A program made the translations under genes and the position numbers. From the NCBI GenBank assembly GCA_008973525.1, contig WACJ01000009.1, positions 62,001 to 126,000 of the forward strand: a DNA stretch of 64,000 bases, written 5' to 3'. A model generated the notes under the pieces. The model saw only the letters and a program-made list of their open reading frames with translations. It was not told the origin of the DNA and did not search any database. Positions 21,259 through 33,760 of the stretch are shown here, one piece after another. How positions within the stretch are numbered: position 1 is the first letter of the stretch; every line of letters starts with the position of its first letter. Source of the stretch: Stenopsyche tienmushanensis (lineage: Eukaryota; Arthropoda; Insecta; Trichoptera; Stenopsychidae).

Positions 21259-23319
21259 CTCTAATATATGTCTTGGGCTTTCTACAACAGCAAAGTATAT
21301 ATCGTCGACTTTTTTAATAGACATGTTAATTTGATACAAGATTAAATTGCTAGCTTTTGGAGGGTATATTTTTAATTATACTTTTTTTTTGTAGGGAAAC
21401 TAAATATTTTAAGCATCCACCATACGATATGATCTTTAAAAATGCCGTTCGCCCGAAGCACGTCAACCTGAAGAATAATGTTGTCAAGTCTCCGAAACGA
21501 TTTCTGGGAGCGTTCGAATATTTATCCTAGGAAAGAACACGTTATTTATTCTATATTCGACTCTTCAGGAATTTACCCCAAATCGATTGAATTTTTTATT
21601 CAGGTGGCAGAGACGATTTGTTTCGCCTCAGGCAGCCATAAGTTTTGTTCTTAATGGTAACCACGCAAGAACAACGACTGAGCTCAGTGGCCATCGCTGC
21701 GACATGGAATAGCTGGAATAAGTGATATTTAAATGGAGATATTTCAATGATGCTCTCTTAGATAAATTAGGTATTTTATTGGAGAACATGGTGATAAAGA
21801 AGTATCATGTAGCCGCTGACGTGAGAGGCAAACCACCGTGACTTCTATGGTGAATCAGATAAAATGCCCCATAGAACGATGCGTGTTTTTAGCTTCGACT
21901 ATTTAAAACTGATCACATATCAATGCGTATGAATAAAATGTTTATAATAGAAAGTTCTTGCATGTGAATAAAATTACATAAATCTTATTAGCATTTAAGT
22001 ACAAAAATTTCAATTATATATATTTTTTTCAATAAAATATATTCAAAATCGCACAAAAAAGTTAATAAAAACAACAAGAAAACAATAAGGCAATTAAAAA
22101 ATAGCATTTTTGGTAAAATTTAAAGGACATCTTACATCATTGGTAAAATTTTAAGGATGTCTGACATCTGGCATTTCAAATGTCAGACATCAACTAGAAA
22201 AATACTAATAATTTTAATTACAAACTATAATCGCTGTATGATAATTTTTGTTGCGATTTTCGATATGACTCAAAATCGCTCTCTTCTTCGGAAGAAATAG
22301 TATAGCCAGTGTCAATGTCACCACTGTTATTTGTAGATTTTCTCATTCCAACAATATAATTCACAATTAGTAAAGATGTCAATATAGTCCCTAACTCAAA
22401 AAATTAAAAAAAACGACTGTTTGAAAAAAAATTCAGTCAAGTCATTTTTTGGCCTTATTTTGTCACAGTTTTGATTTTTTTTAAATAGTTTAAAAATAAA
22501 TTTCAACATAAATCTGGTAGGAATAATAGAGGGTTATATAGAAAAGATTTGTACCCAGTTTGAAGCAAATTCATTAATTAAAACTTGAAGTATGATGTCA
22601 ACCGTGTTGAAAAAGCAGTTTCGAGAAAAACGCTTTAAAGTATTTTATTATGATCTGACCAGTCAAGTTTCCGCATCACCTAAATAGCTATAACTCCGTA
22701 AGTAATTGGTATGAATGTATTATTAAAATTTGGAACATAGGAAAAATGCAAAAAAACGAAATCAATTTTTTCAAAAAAATCTTAATAAAGTGCATAGTCG
22801 TATATTCAGGGATAGCAGATGTAATATGATTTACAGCCCTAAATTAATTTTTTACCAAATTTTGATTTGTGTTGATGAAATATCTCGATACGTACTCTTT
22901 ATGATATTAAAAAAAAATGCTTAAAAAAACCGCATAACTTCGAAATTGCACAAAAAAAAGTCGCACAAAAAGATGTTTGAGTTTAGATCTTTTGCAATTT
23001 TTTGTAAGACGTCATGAATTTTAGAAAATCAGGAAAACTTTTGTAAATAGGTGAAACCATTTTCGGTTGATTAGTGAAGTCCTCGATCGATTCTGGTCAA
23101 TAGTAAAAAGACATTTTAAAAATGCGCGGGAATTTGGGTACCGCATGAATTTTAACCGACAGCTCATAAACAATCATTATCATATCATCATTGATTCTGA
23201 AAAATATTTTTCTTTGTGATTGGCGGAATTGCTTGGAAGCACATTTAATTGATTGTTTGAATATAGTCAAACGATTACAACAGAGTTGTCTTGTAACCAA
23301 TTAGGGAAGATTGAAGGCC
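21259..23319. other. Intergenic with one perfect short hairpin
   Basis: No gene recognised. A 12-base perfect inverted repeat, GATGTCTGACAT at 22156-22167 and its complement at 22180-22191, lies beside a related tandem block (TTGGTAAAATTT at about 22110 and 22140). Text at 22600-22980 resembles sequence common in AT-rich MITEs (CAGTTTCGAGAAAAACGC) but no ends were found. Confidence 0.42.
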
Positions 23320-23420
23320 GAGATATTGAATGCATTTATTAAATAACCGAAGATGCATTCTGCAGCATGACAATGCAAGAGCAAACGCAACAAGATCATC
23401 ATATTGTCTTCGATTCCAAT
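23320..23420 (+). pseudogene. Possible mariner transposase fragment
   Basis: The frame reads RRCILQHDNARANATRSS, close to the mariner block around the second catalytic Asp (usually HDNARPH). Only about 25 residues match and the surrounding frame does not continue convincingly, so this is a tentative relic. Confidence 0.35.
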
Positions 23421-24696
23421 TTTTAACGTCGGTTGATGATATACCTGGGCATCGTTTTGATAAAGTTCCACATTTGCATAACAAAATAGGAATTGAAAAA
23501 TCGCTCGATCTGTAGAGAAAGATCATAGAAAATATTTTACAAAATAATATTTAATGGCTCAAATTAGAAGCATTTCGTTCGTCGACGTCTTAAATATTTG
23601 AATAATTAATTTGTATTAAATTTGGCAGCAAAGGCTCGATTATTTCATACGATTATTTACAGGCGCGATGGTAACAAATTTTTGTTGTTCCTTTGAAAAC
23701 ATCGCAAATTGATGACAACGCGTGTCATCTTTAATTTAAGATGTCTGACATTGAGAAGGACGCGTCGAGATATCATAAATTATATGGTTTAATCTTATCA
23801 AGTAGGAACTAATCACGATGTGTTTGGAAGATTGAATGTTCCCGAGACAGGCGAGTGTCGATGTATACGCACCGTTACGAGTAACTCGCATGTGTAAGTG
23901 CTGCGTAACAGCCGCAAAGCAAAATTGTTTGGTAAAACGAGTTTGTTATGTTGGAATTTGGATTATTTTCGGTTTTCCTGCCATCTTGAGTTTCCTATGC
24001 ACAATTTCACGGTACATTATCCTTAGTTAATTACTCCCGAAATGGGCCTCGGTTCAGACCTAAATTAGTTAAATGAAGTGTAAGCAAAAATATGCTTTTA
24101 ATTTGAAATGCCGGTGTGTCGTGGACATCTGACTCGGGCATGCATGAATTCCTCGATGTTGAGTATTTCTTTTTAATTTTCTTTCCTGACCTCCATCACA
24201 GCTGGAGTACTCAACTTGACAACTCCTCAGTAAGTAGCATTTCACTATACGTAATGAGTGACGTATCAGACGCCGAGTTGAACAAAGACTGCTCTTGAGG
24301 CGTCGGTTTTGCTTTTTTCTTCCTCGGGATGAGATGGAATCGTCAGATTTCTGTTAACAAATGGCCGATCGGTAATCACCGTTTAAACGTTCTGTCGGAT
24401 GTCTGATGGCTTGAGATGCGAGGCGTTTATGAGATCATCTTATCTCTTGGATCAGATGTAGGCTTTTGTGTAGTTCGAGTCACGGCGACCGCTTCCGAAA
24501 CCAGTTTTTTTCTTCGTCAACTTCAAGATCGAGACACTCGAGATACTGACTGGTAGATCTTTCCGAGTCAGCAGTGATATAAAAAATATTTTCATGTCTC
24601 GGAGGGCACTTCACGTGAGGACTAGTGGCATTCGAAGAAATGCGACAAGCTCTTCATCCAACAATAGCAATATCTACATTTTAGTAGACAAATTAA
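23421..24696. other. Intergenic, no gene recognised
   Basis: Short unrecognised open frames at 23836-24030 and 24116-24298 only. The motif AAGATGTCTGACATTGAG at 23739 repeats the hairpin arm seen at 22156. Confidence 0.4.
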
Positions 24697-25600
24697 GGCG
24701 TCTTCTCACTTTAGGCGCCTCAAAAATAGGCTATTTTCGCGATTTTTTTTCGAGGATTTTCGCTAAAAATTATGAGATAAAATGGATCATATGTAATAAA
24801 CACATCTTTCGAGTACATGAAAAAAAAATATTTTTATTTTTTTTAACAATTATTATAATAAAACAGTAGCATCGAAAAACCCGTGTAGAAATGTTATGTT
24901 CGTGGCTTGTTGATGATATCTCCGAGATGGGTCATTTGAAACAAAAAAATAAAACAGTTTTAGATTCAGTGTATCAGTGGCTATAGCTCATATCATCAGA
25001 TTTTTGATATTTGCAAAAATAACAAAATGGCGCACGTTTTACGAAAAAGTAAAAAAAAACAAACGCGTTTTTTTTGCAGTTTTTTGTAAAAAAAAATTAC
25101 TTAAAATCAAAATTTCAAAAATCTTATACGCGCTATAATGAAGAATATGTCATTCAAATTTCATGACAATCGGCCGGATAGTTTCCGAAATTTCATCAAC
25201 AAGCCACCGAAAAACCTTGTTTTGAGATAAACGCGTTTAAAGTTTTGGTTGCAGAAAAATTGCCCAGACACAGCTGTTGAAGCACTCGTTGTTATTTTGG
25301 GTATTTCATCCGAAGATCTTCATAAATCGGTTTCAAAACCTCGTGAACATTCTCAGCTAGAGCAGGAGGATGTTTAAAAATTTCTATCTGATTGTTTTTC
25401 ACCACTTTCTTGTACTTGCACCATGAGTCTGAACAATACGTATGCAGCCGGGTGCTCTCACCTAACGATCGCCTAAAAATGTAGTTAAACTCGTCCGATC
25501 TTTATGAAATTTCGATATAACATTTTTGAAGATATGTACTTTCAAAATTTAAAATAAAATAAAAATCGATTTTTTTGAATTTGCAAAGTGAGAAGACGCC
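24697..25600 (-). mobile_element. TTAA-flanked MITE, copy B (inverted)
   Basis: It is flanked by TTAA at 24693-24696 and 25601-25604. The 16-base termini GGCGTCTTCTCACTTT and their exact reverse complement are perfect. The sequence is a full-length, opposite-orientation relative of 18524-19438. The 904-base length, perfect ends and intact TTAA duplication suggest this copy is the better preserved of the two. No transposase frame. Confidence 0.85.
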
Positions 25601-25721
25601 TTAAATCCTTTGTGATTAAGGCCATCATAAAAGCTACTAGCCATCGGCTTATTGACAACATTTTGTCGCGAAAATGTGGAAACGTTTGTATTTTTTTTTG
25701 TTTAAAGAATTTAGAAGACTT

Positions 25722-25959
25722 TTCTCATTCGTTTGCACATTTTTGGAAGCTCAGAAGTAATTTTCTTTAAATCAATTACATAAAATAATACAAAAACAGT
25801 GATGATTTAAAAGTGAAAATTTTGATATTTTTTCAAAATGTTAAAAAAAATCCATTCCGACAACCTTGACACTTATGACATAGAGTGTATGTGTGAAACA
25901 TAACGAAAGACTCTTCTAATCCTCAAAACAAAAATCGGTCCATGTGCAAAACACCCTGT
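25722..25959 (-). mobile_element. Repeat family R2, copy 3 (inverted)
   Basis: Read on the minus strand it begins CAGGGTGTTTTGCACATGG, followed by ATGTTTCACACATACACTC and TGTCAAGGTTGTCGGAATGG. It runs to GTGCAAACGAATGAG, as in the copy at 13389-13691. Confidence 0.6.
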
Positions 25960-26576
25960 GTATGTTTAATTCAAAAACATATAAAACCACCATGACCTGC
26001 ATCACAAGCACATTGATCTATAGTATATTATCTCAAAAGCTTTGTTTAAGTTGCAGTTTATTTACATTATATTAGGTTATCCTGAAAGAAATCCATTCTT
26101 TAGTTTCAATTTAAACATTAATTCTTCAATTTATCCTATTTGTTAAAATGAAATATAATCGTCTTCATTGTTAAAAACTAAATTACACTCCTCCTATAAC
26201 TTTTATATCCCATTTTTTAAAGAAACTATATGGTTTTGACTGAAAATACTTTAATAAACGTTATAAGGATTGAAATATGTAGTCATCCAAAGGTGCTAAA
26301 TCTGACAAATATGAAAGATCCACCATACCACCAAATTATTAAAATACCCTTCCAAAGTGTCAATCTTTGTTTGAATATCGGAACGGATTGTTAAGAATGA
26401 GAGTTTCTGTGATAATTCTTCTATTGATTGGTGAGGATTTGATATAATTAGGGATCGGAACAGATGTATCTTATGAAAGCAACAATAAAAAAATGCATAC
26501 TATTCGCAGATATCTTAAATTTATAGTGGCACCTGATTATGATTTATCGATATTTTCTTTATACGTGACATTAGGT
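25960..26576. other. Intergenic, no gene recognised
   Basis: AT-rich sequence without motifs I can support. Confidence 0.4.
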
Positions 26577-26690
26577 AGCCTTTGCGTAGGATGACTTAGT
26601 AGTCCCGCAATTAAGCGGTAGAATTAGTAACTCGATCGTCATGTGTTCAAACCTGCGGGAGATGTGGTTGGCAACAACATTTTTAAAGCA
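26577..26690 (+). repeat. tRNA-derived SINE-like sequence
   Basis: It contains a GTTCAAACC box B and a CAATTAAGCGGTAGAATT stretch reminiscent of a degraded box A. A 7-base TCCCGCA is complementary to TGCGGGA, the two bracketing 58 bases. A functional tRNA would be about 72-75 bases with a clover-leaf, and the T-arm here does not pair, so a tRNA relic or SINE head is more likely than a tRNA gene. Confidence 0.35.
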
Positions 26691-29329
26691 TATTAAACAC
26701 CTCAAAAAATTGGGTTATATTGAAATTAAAATATGAAAAATCAGCTAATCGATCAGTGTGATAAGTAGTCAATGGTATGTATAAGTTCTCAAACGGAACT
26801 CCAAAGTAAGCTCGGAAACAAATATTTGTTTAAAGAAAAACCGAACGTTAAATAAATTCCGCTGGTTTCAACTGATTTCGCCCGATTTATTGTCGTCGAA
26901 AAAATCCTTTTTTCCGCATATTCAAATACGGGACGTACATTTTCGTGTGACGAGCCATCATCGTTATTCAGGTTCAGTAGTCACATGTAAAAAAAGAGTC
27001 CTCAACTCATCAGCATATTTTTCGAGTCGGCTCTGCGACGGTCATAACGGATTGGAACCGAAGGAATAATTTTAGGAGGCGAATTTTTTCGAAGAGTGGT
27101 GAGAAACATTTTCAGAACGAGTGCATTTTAGAAGATGCTACGAAGGAATTCATGAAGAATATATATATATACCGACATATGTGCGAGTCAAAAATGATGA
27201 AGTTAGCAGTAAATATTCACTAGTATTCTTAATTAACCCTTTTTTCTGCCTCGGTGTATTTTGATAAACGGAAATTCGTTTGCTATCTTCTTCTATCATG
27301 ATTGAAAAAGTAAATACTGAAACGACTGATAAATTCATGCAATAATGTCTATGAGTGACTAGCTTTAAAACATTACATTTCTACCTTAAAGAGAAGAAAC
27401 TTAGAACTTTGAGCCAAATCATATTGAAATGCCTGACATTAAAATTGGGAATATGATAGGTATTTTAAGTGCACTTAATACTAATTGGGCATTGACAGGG
27501 AGCAGCATTTTGTTTACAAGTCCTTATTTGTTCAAAGGCAGGGCTACAAATAGTAAATACATATATTCGAGACATTATTATCTAAAAATTCGCCAATTAC
27601 TTGGACATTTTTGGACTAAAATTAAATAGCGAAAACATTAATGAAAATTTAATGTACTTCACTATTGTCTATTTAAAGTCTCATAACAGTTAATTTTATG
27701 TCTTTTTAGCATTAATTATAGCCAGATTCAAAACACAAGCGGAGAGGATTTTTAGCAATCATTGAGCAATCTTCTGCCTAATTTTAACTAACATTAGCTA
27801 AATTACAATCGGTCAATGTTTTATATAATACATCTAAAGAATAAAATATTATTTTATTGTGTATAGAAATATACAGCCGATACGCTCGGTTGTCAACTAA
27901 AAAGTCAAACGTAGTTCGAAGGACACCAGTTGGGTATCCAGACAATGAGGTATTTTATTCCCTTTTAGATGTTGGGAAACATAGTGGGGCACGTCCAGCA
28001 GGGTTGGACTCGGAGCGTTGTGCAAAATTTTATTGCAAAATGGGGCTTAGCATTGTAATGACAAAGTGCGGCTGCTGCGTGGTTGTCCTTACGGGGGACT
28101 GGGAACACATTTCGCCATTTACAACCCCCCAGCTTCCGCACCCTCACGGCAACAATGACGAGATGAGTGTGTCACATTTTATAGCAAATATCACCGGGAC
28201 CTACATACCTTATTTACCTAGCGGAGGTCATATTTAATCATCTTAACGCCAGTGGCAAGGCACGAATTCGCTTTTATTGGTTGAACCCAAGCACCAGAAG
28301 GCTTTGGAGGACCATTTAGTTGCGCCATTAAATTTTTAATTTTAATACGCAAACATATATAAAATGTAATATCCATGATGAAAATTAAATGTGAGAAACA
28401 TTTTCGTTTTAATTATGCTGTCAGTCGTGGTTTTTCATGGAAATTGAACGAAGACTGCTATTGAATGTGCTAGAATTTCCTTACGCCGAAATTGTAGGGG
28501 TGAAATCAAAATTAATTAGATCATCATATTTGTGGTTGTGAAAATATCCTCAGCTTATAATATTTGGGTTATTTAATTAGCTTAATTTTCACCGGCTACG
28601 ATCCTTATATATTGATTACACACCACCATATTATATTTAAATTCATCTTTATATATTTTTAGGGAATCGATATTTGATATACTTCTTATAGAATTATTCC
28701 ATTTACTTCGTAAATTATTTTTGAATTCATGTTGCAAAAATCGGTCTTTGAATCACCCAAATATATATTTGAAAGATCCCGTATAATACGGCTTTCCTAC
28801 AACACGGTTTCGTTATACAATGAATAATTAATTTAATGGATATTAAACGAGTTTAATGATGGTATTGGATTTTAATCTGGTTTCGAACCGGAACTAAACC
28901 GAAAACCCGTTATGTTATCATAGAACGTTCACCGGAACTGAACCGGTTCGATAATATCAGTTTTATTTTGTTCTGTACATCTCTTATACAAACGATAATA
29001 TTATTATCAACCATAGTATCAAGTATAGGCTGTTTTTATGTATATGTTGTTTTCTTCAATAAAATTTCAAAGGGGGATAAAATCAGTTTCCCTGATAGGC
29101 TATTAGAGTAACGAAACTAAAAAGCTTAGAAACCGCTGATCTAAGCAATACAGCTAAAAACATAATGGATGCAATAATAGAATTTGTTAAGTCTGTAGGA
29201 TTAGGAGGCTTTTGCGTTGACTAGATAATATTATAGTGAGAAACATCCCAAAATTTCAGTCAGATCGATCAACCACTTTTTAAGCTACAACTGGCGAACA
29301 TTTTGAAAACGCAGTTTCGAGATAATCTC
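26691..29329. other. Intergenic, no gene recognised
   Basis: The longest open frame, at 27857-28237 on the plus strand, has 126 codons, is Cys- and Gly-containing, and lies in a local patch richer in GC. It matches no family I know and lacks a signal peptide. A (TA)n run lies at 27160-27170. An AACCGG-rich patch at 28870-28960 resembles another near 61040-61100 and may be a shared repeat. Confidence 0.4.
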
Positions 29330-29830
29330 GTTTAAAGTTTCAATACGATAAAACTATCAATTTTAGTGACTTATCGATCTACCAATAATTCCAGGTCCAT
29401 ATAATAGATCTTCAGCTTTCTCAAAAAGTTAATTATCTTCGATTAACTGTTGTTTTCGGGCTAACCGAGCTGCTTTTGTCTCAGAAAGACTCTTACGGTC
29501 CTACCTCGCTACCCGCGCTTCATCGGTATTTTCAGCAAAGACTTTACAGTAGTTGCCAATAATTATATTTAATGTATTCATCATCTTCAAAATGAAGCTG
29601 TAGTCTTTATTAAATATCCCAGCAGCAATGTATGTTAATATTTAAATGATTTTTACACCAAAATACAGGTGTTTTGGAGCCAATCGCCAAACCGTCGAGT
29701 TAAAATATTCATTAGCATTTTGGATATGGCCACCCAAGCATTTTTGAAGTAATTCATCCCTGGACAAATCTTTATAAATTGGTTAATGATGCTGTTTTAT
29801 TTCTTAGCCAAGAAATGGAGTCAAATCTTC
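29330..29830 (-). mobile_element. Decayed unclassified transposase-like relic, copy 1
   Basis: The minus strand carries the same text as 33240-33760 on the plus strand, for example CTTACGGTCCTACCTCGCTA here against TAGCGAGGTAGAACCGTAAG there, and ACAGGTGTTTTGGAGCCA. In the better-read copy a frame gives NTDEARIAR, SLSETKAARIARKQQ. That resembles the charged C-terminal part of uncharacterised arthropod transposase-like proteins. Stops are frequent and no terminal repeats were found. Confidence 0.5.
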
Positions 29831-30703
29831 AAGTTTTGGATATTTTTTAAAGCAATGGTTTTCTGTCATTTGCACCAGCTTTTGACTCCAGTCAGGTTCC
29901 CATGATAATGTATTTTTACACATGCACTTTGTCCGAACTCTCGCTTAAATTTCCCAGCCTTCCAACATCCTGCAGGATAATTTATTAAAGGCATTTCTCG
30001 GACCAAAATAGTTAATTCGAGTTAAGGAGTGTTTTAATTTCTCGTTAATACACCTTGCATTTTCATATCCTAATCTTGTTAATGCATGAGTAGCATATGT
30101 AGGCAATAAAGACCTTCGGGGACCGTAATATTGCGGTATTACCGAGGGTCGCAAATGACGTGTCGGGGTATTGTTGTAAGCACTAAAAATGGCCAAACAC
30201 CCCTAAAAGAGCACCCTGTCTATAATTTCCGAGTGTCGCATACTTTGTCAGCAGAACCTCACATGTGTTTATGTCGTTAAATGCAACGGAACAGGGAAAA
30301 TGTTTGTTTTGTGTGCGAATATATTTTGCGCTCGTTTGGGCGCCATTCCGCCGAATTAGTTTTGGATGCGAGCTGGATAATTGCATAAAAAATACGCTGC
30401 AAAAAATGGATGTAACCTCCTGGTGCGGGGAGCATTTGTGTAAACAGAAGCCGATCTTCAATGGAACTTTTGATCGTTCCAAAAAATAATTGGTTCATAT
30501 TTATGGCATTCATATTATTTATCCTATCTACATTTTTCAGAAATGTTAATCCTTTCAATGCTCGACGCATCTGTAAATAAATGTACACTGTCCGAGCATA
30601 CTAACACTTTACAGTCCGCGGACGCCATGTTGACATTCTCAAAACACTACATTCGGGGTGCTCCGTACTAAACTTCGCCTGTAATAATTTAAATATTAAT
30701 AAA
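29831..30703. other. Intergenic, no gene recognised
   Basis: Overlapping open frames on both strands at 29945-30588 show no recognised motif. The minus-strand frame at 30277-30588 and the plus-strand frame at 30265-30489 are mutually exclusive, and neither is supported. Confidence 0.38.
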
Positions 30704-31139
30704 GTCTCTAAGAATGTCGTATATAATTTTGTTGAAGAAATTCGGATTATTTCAATGTTTTACAGCTAATTCGCGAAATGTGCTTGAAGCAATCACTCCG
30801 TCCAGATTGCGTCCCAACTGTTTGCCCCTTTACCTGTTTTTGTTTGCAGGTCAGAAGTTCCTGTTAGGGACCTTTCTTATCTTTATTCAAGTGAGGGAGC
30901 TAATTAAGTCTAAAAATGATAACACAGATTTAAAAAAGGCGAATGAGCGAGTAGATAGAATAGCACAAAAAGAAAGAGCTCTGTACGAAGTGCTAAAAAA
31001 ATCGAACAGCTAACTAATGACTTGATAAAATATTTGTCTAATTATTATGACATATTCATTATATGGTGTATTTATTATGAAAAAAATTGTTATAATATGT
31101 CATAATATCTAGTTTTTGGTCCATCAAAGTGAGATGACG
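30704..31139 (+). repeat. Relative of the TTAA element that interrupts the carboxypeptidase pseudogene
   Basis: The block ATAATTTTGTTGAAGAAATT through CACTCCGTCCAGATTGC (about 100 bases) recurs inverted at 41060-41200. At the right, AAAGTGAGATGACG near 31126-31139 matches the terminus family GTCATCTCACTTT, but it is followed by TTGA, not TTAA. A 99-codon open frame covers 30714-31013, with AADLKKANERVDRIA-like charged text at its end. I do not recognise it. The left terminus was not found. Confidence 0.42.
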
Positions 31140-33239
31140 TTGATGTTGTTTTGCGAATATAAAAAAGAGTGAAAGTTTTCACGAAACATATTTTAAATTG
31201 GAATTTTAATTAATTGTTTTATTTATGTACAGATTTCATAGAAATATACTTCATTAGATTTAATTTTGAATAGCATTCAATTTTCGCAAACAGTCAAGAT
31301 AATGACCCAAATAAACCTGTTATGAGAATAATATTAGCATCCACTTAATACTATGAAGTCGGTTAACTTTGAACTACGAGTATATGAATGGTTTTATAGT
31401 AAAATACCAGTTTCATTTGAGTTCAGCTAATATCATTAATTAGATTAAATTTGAGAATACAATGCCACATAGATTGGGTCAATATTAAAGTTCCCACAGC
31501 TTATTTCATTTCGGTGAATTTAAATAATTGTGTTAAACATTGTAGCACATCTAGAATGTATAGATTATTTTAAAATATTTAAAATAGATATTTCAAAAAA
31601 TTATAATGATACATAATCGTATATTATATTTGCGTTTTATAAGTAAGCGCAAATATTATATTTTCCATTCTTACTGCGATCAAAAGTCTGACCAAATCAG
31701 GTTCTCGCGTTATCATGGTTACTCACTGCTTCAAATGATTGGTTGCCTTGCATTTTGATCAAATATGGACGCATTGTTTGTTAAGAAGGCAACATTTTTT
31801 GTTTTGTAATGTTTTAATAACATTAAAATGAAATACAAACCTAACAACTATGCAATATGAAGGCTTGATATGAGTTAAATCATCTTTAAAAATGATCACT
31901 GTTTTCATAAAATAGCGTTTCCCTAAATATTTGCATCATTTTTAAGAAAAAATGTTTTCAATTTTTCATCATTATTATGACATGGTTATTTGTTTCAGTT
32001 GTAATTTTTTCGATCAATTATTTGCCAAAAACTATTGAAAAAATATAATAAAAGTTGTCAATCTGGTCATAACCACTTTTTTAGATTGTTTTCAAAAGAT
32101 TTCAAAAAACAACATTCGCAGTGTCTTTGCAAAAAAATGCACCTCAAAAGTGCTGCGTAGCGATATATAGACGTTGAATCTCAGTTAGTAATTGTCATTC
32201 AGTGTTAGTAAGTGTCATCAAAATTTCGGTAATTCAGTAAAAAGGATCGATTGTTTTGATGCTTACAATATATATATTGTATTGCAATTCACATTTAAAT
32301 ACAGCATCTCTTTTTTTCTGTACTTTAACATCTAAGCTGTACTTCAAAACATCTAGTTAAAAATGATTTTTTAGTGCAAAAAAATATTTTTTAAAAACAG
32401 TATACATCTTTCGAAATCGATGCCAAATTGTTGGCGATTCCTACAAAATGTGCTAAAAATATCTAATATAAATAATCCTTAAGCTATTGTGAGCTTCATC
32501 CAGGTAATTGATGGTTATTGATTTTGTATGTACGCCATGGTTCACTTATGTGAACCGAACCAATTGCATTATGATTTACGCCATGCCAAGACCATTACGA
32601 GCCATTATATTCCGAGGCTTTGTATGAGTTAATGTGCAAAAATTGCTTAGGGGGGGGAGAAAATCACTATTTGCCGTATAACAATTAAATATTATTTGCT
32701 CTAAAGGGCAGACCTAAATGCGAAATGTAACATGTCAATGTCACGTGCGGTATAATTGACAAATTAACGAAATCAATTCTGGTGCGATATAACGTATTGT
32801 AGCTCATATGATTTATGATTTTATTTTACTTATATAATAATGGTGATACATTTCTAAAATAAATCTGTTCAAGATGTGGTCCATTGGTATCAACTTGATA
32901 AGAAGCTAGCTACGATTTTTTTTTAAATAAAATAATATCTCTTACTAAACCATAATATACAGTTGTCCTGAATTACCATAAATAAAGCTTCCAGAGCGAA
33001 TTATCGAGAAGAAGATTTTCCGAGTAATAGCTTATTTTTTGAAAATCTTAGATATTATATGGAAGAATTGCATTAACATTTGTATGGATGATGTTTGAGC
33101 TTTTAAGAACTAGTCAATGGATTACTATTTTAATAAAGGAACAAAAGGTAGACAAGTTCGAGGAATTAAAAAAATACATTTTTATGAGAACCTGATTGAA
33201 GTCAAAAGCTGGTGTAAATGGCAGAAATCTATGCATTTA
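31140..33239. other. Intergenic, no gene recognised
   Basis: AT-rich sequence without supported features. The 62-codon plus-strand frame at 33117-33305 runs into the relic at 33240 and may belong to it. Confidence 0.4.
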
Positions 33240-33760
33240 AAAAAATATTCACAGCTTGAAGACTTGATTCCATTTCTTGACCAAGAGATAAAACAGCATC
33301 ATTAACCAATTTATAAAGATTTGTCCAGGGATGATTTACTTCAAAGTTGCTTGGGTGGCCATTCCCCAAAACGATAATGAATGTTTTAACTCGACGGTTT
33401 GGCGACTGGCTCCAAAACACCTGTATTTTGATGTAAAAATCATTGAAATATTAACATACATTGCTGCTGGGATATTTAATAACGACTACAGCTTCATTTA
33501 GAAGATGATGAATACATTAAATATAATTATTGGCACCTATTCTAAAGTCTATGCTGAAAATACCGATGAAGCGCGGATAGCGAGGTAGAACCGTAAGAGT
33601 CTTTCTGAGACAAAAGCAGCTCGTATAGCCCGAAAACAACAGTTAGTCGAAGATATTTAACTTTTTGAGAAAGCTGAAAATCTATTATATGCATCTGAAA
33701 TCATTAGTTGATCGGTAAGTGACTAAAATTGATAGTTTTATCGCATTGAAACTTTAAAAC
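33240..33760 (+). mobile_element. Decayed unclassified transposase-like relic, copy 2
   Basis: It matches 29330-29830 in reverse orientation along most of its length. Frames include QLEDLIPFLDQEIKQHH, then the SCLGGHSP and NECFNSTVWRLAPK-like text, then AENTDEARIAR and KSLSETKAARIARKQQLVED. This order (a GGxxxNPNE-like block followed by a basic tail) is reminiscent of uncharacterised transposase-derived proteins in arthropods. Several stop codons break it. The exact superfamily is not assignable from sight. Confidence 0.5.

Noticed and set aside
26590..26665. Functional tRNA gene
   Set aside because: The closing stem spans only 58 bases and the T-arm does not pair, so a tRNA fold is not possible.
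27857..28237. 126-codon open frame that might be a small gene
   Set aside because: No recognised motif, signal peptide, splice context or repeat copy. An overlapping antisense frame is also open. Kept only in the intergenic description.
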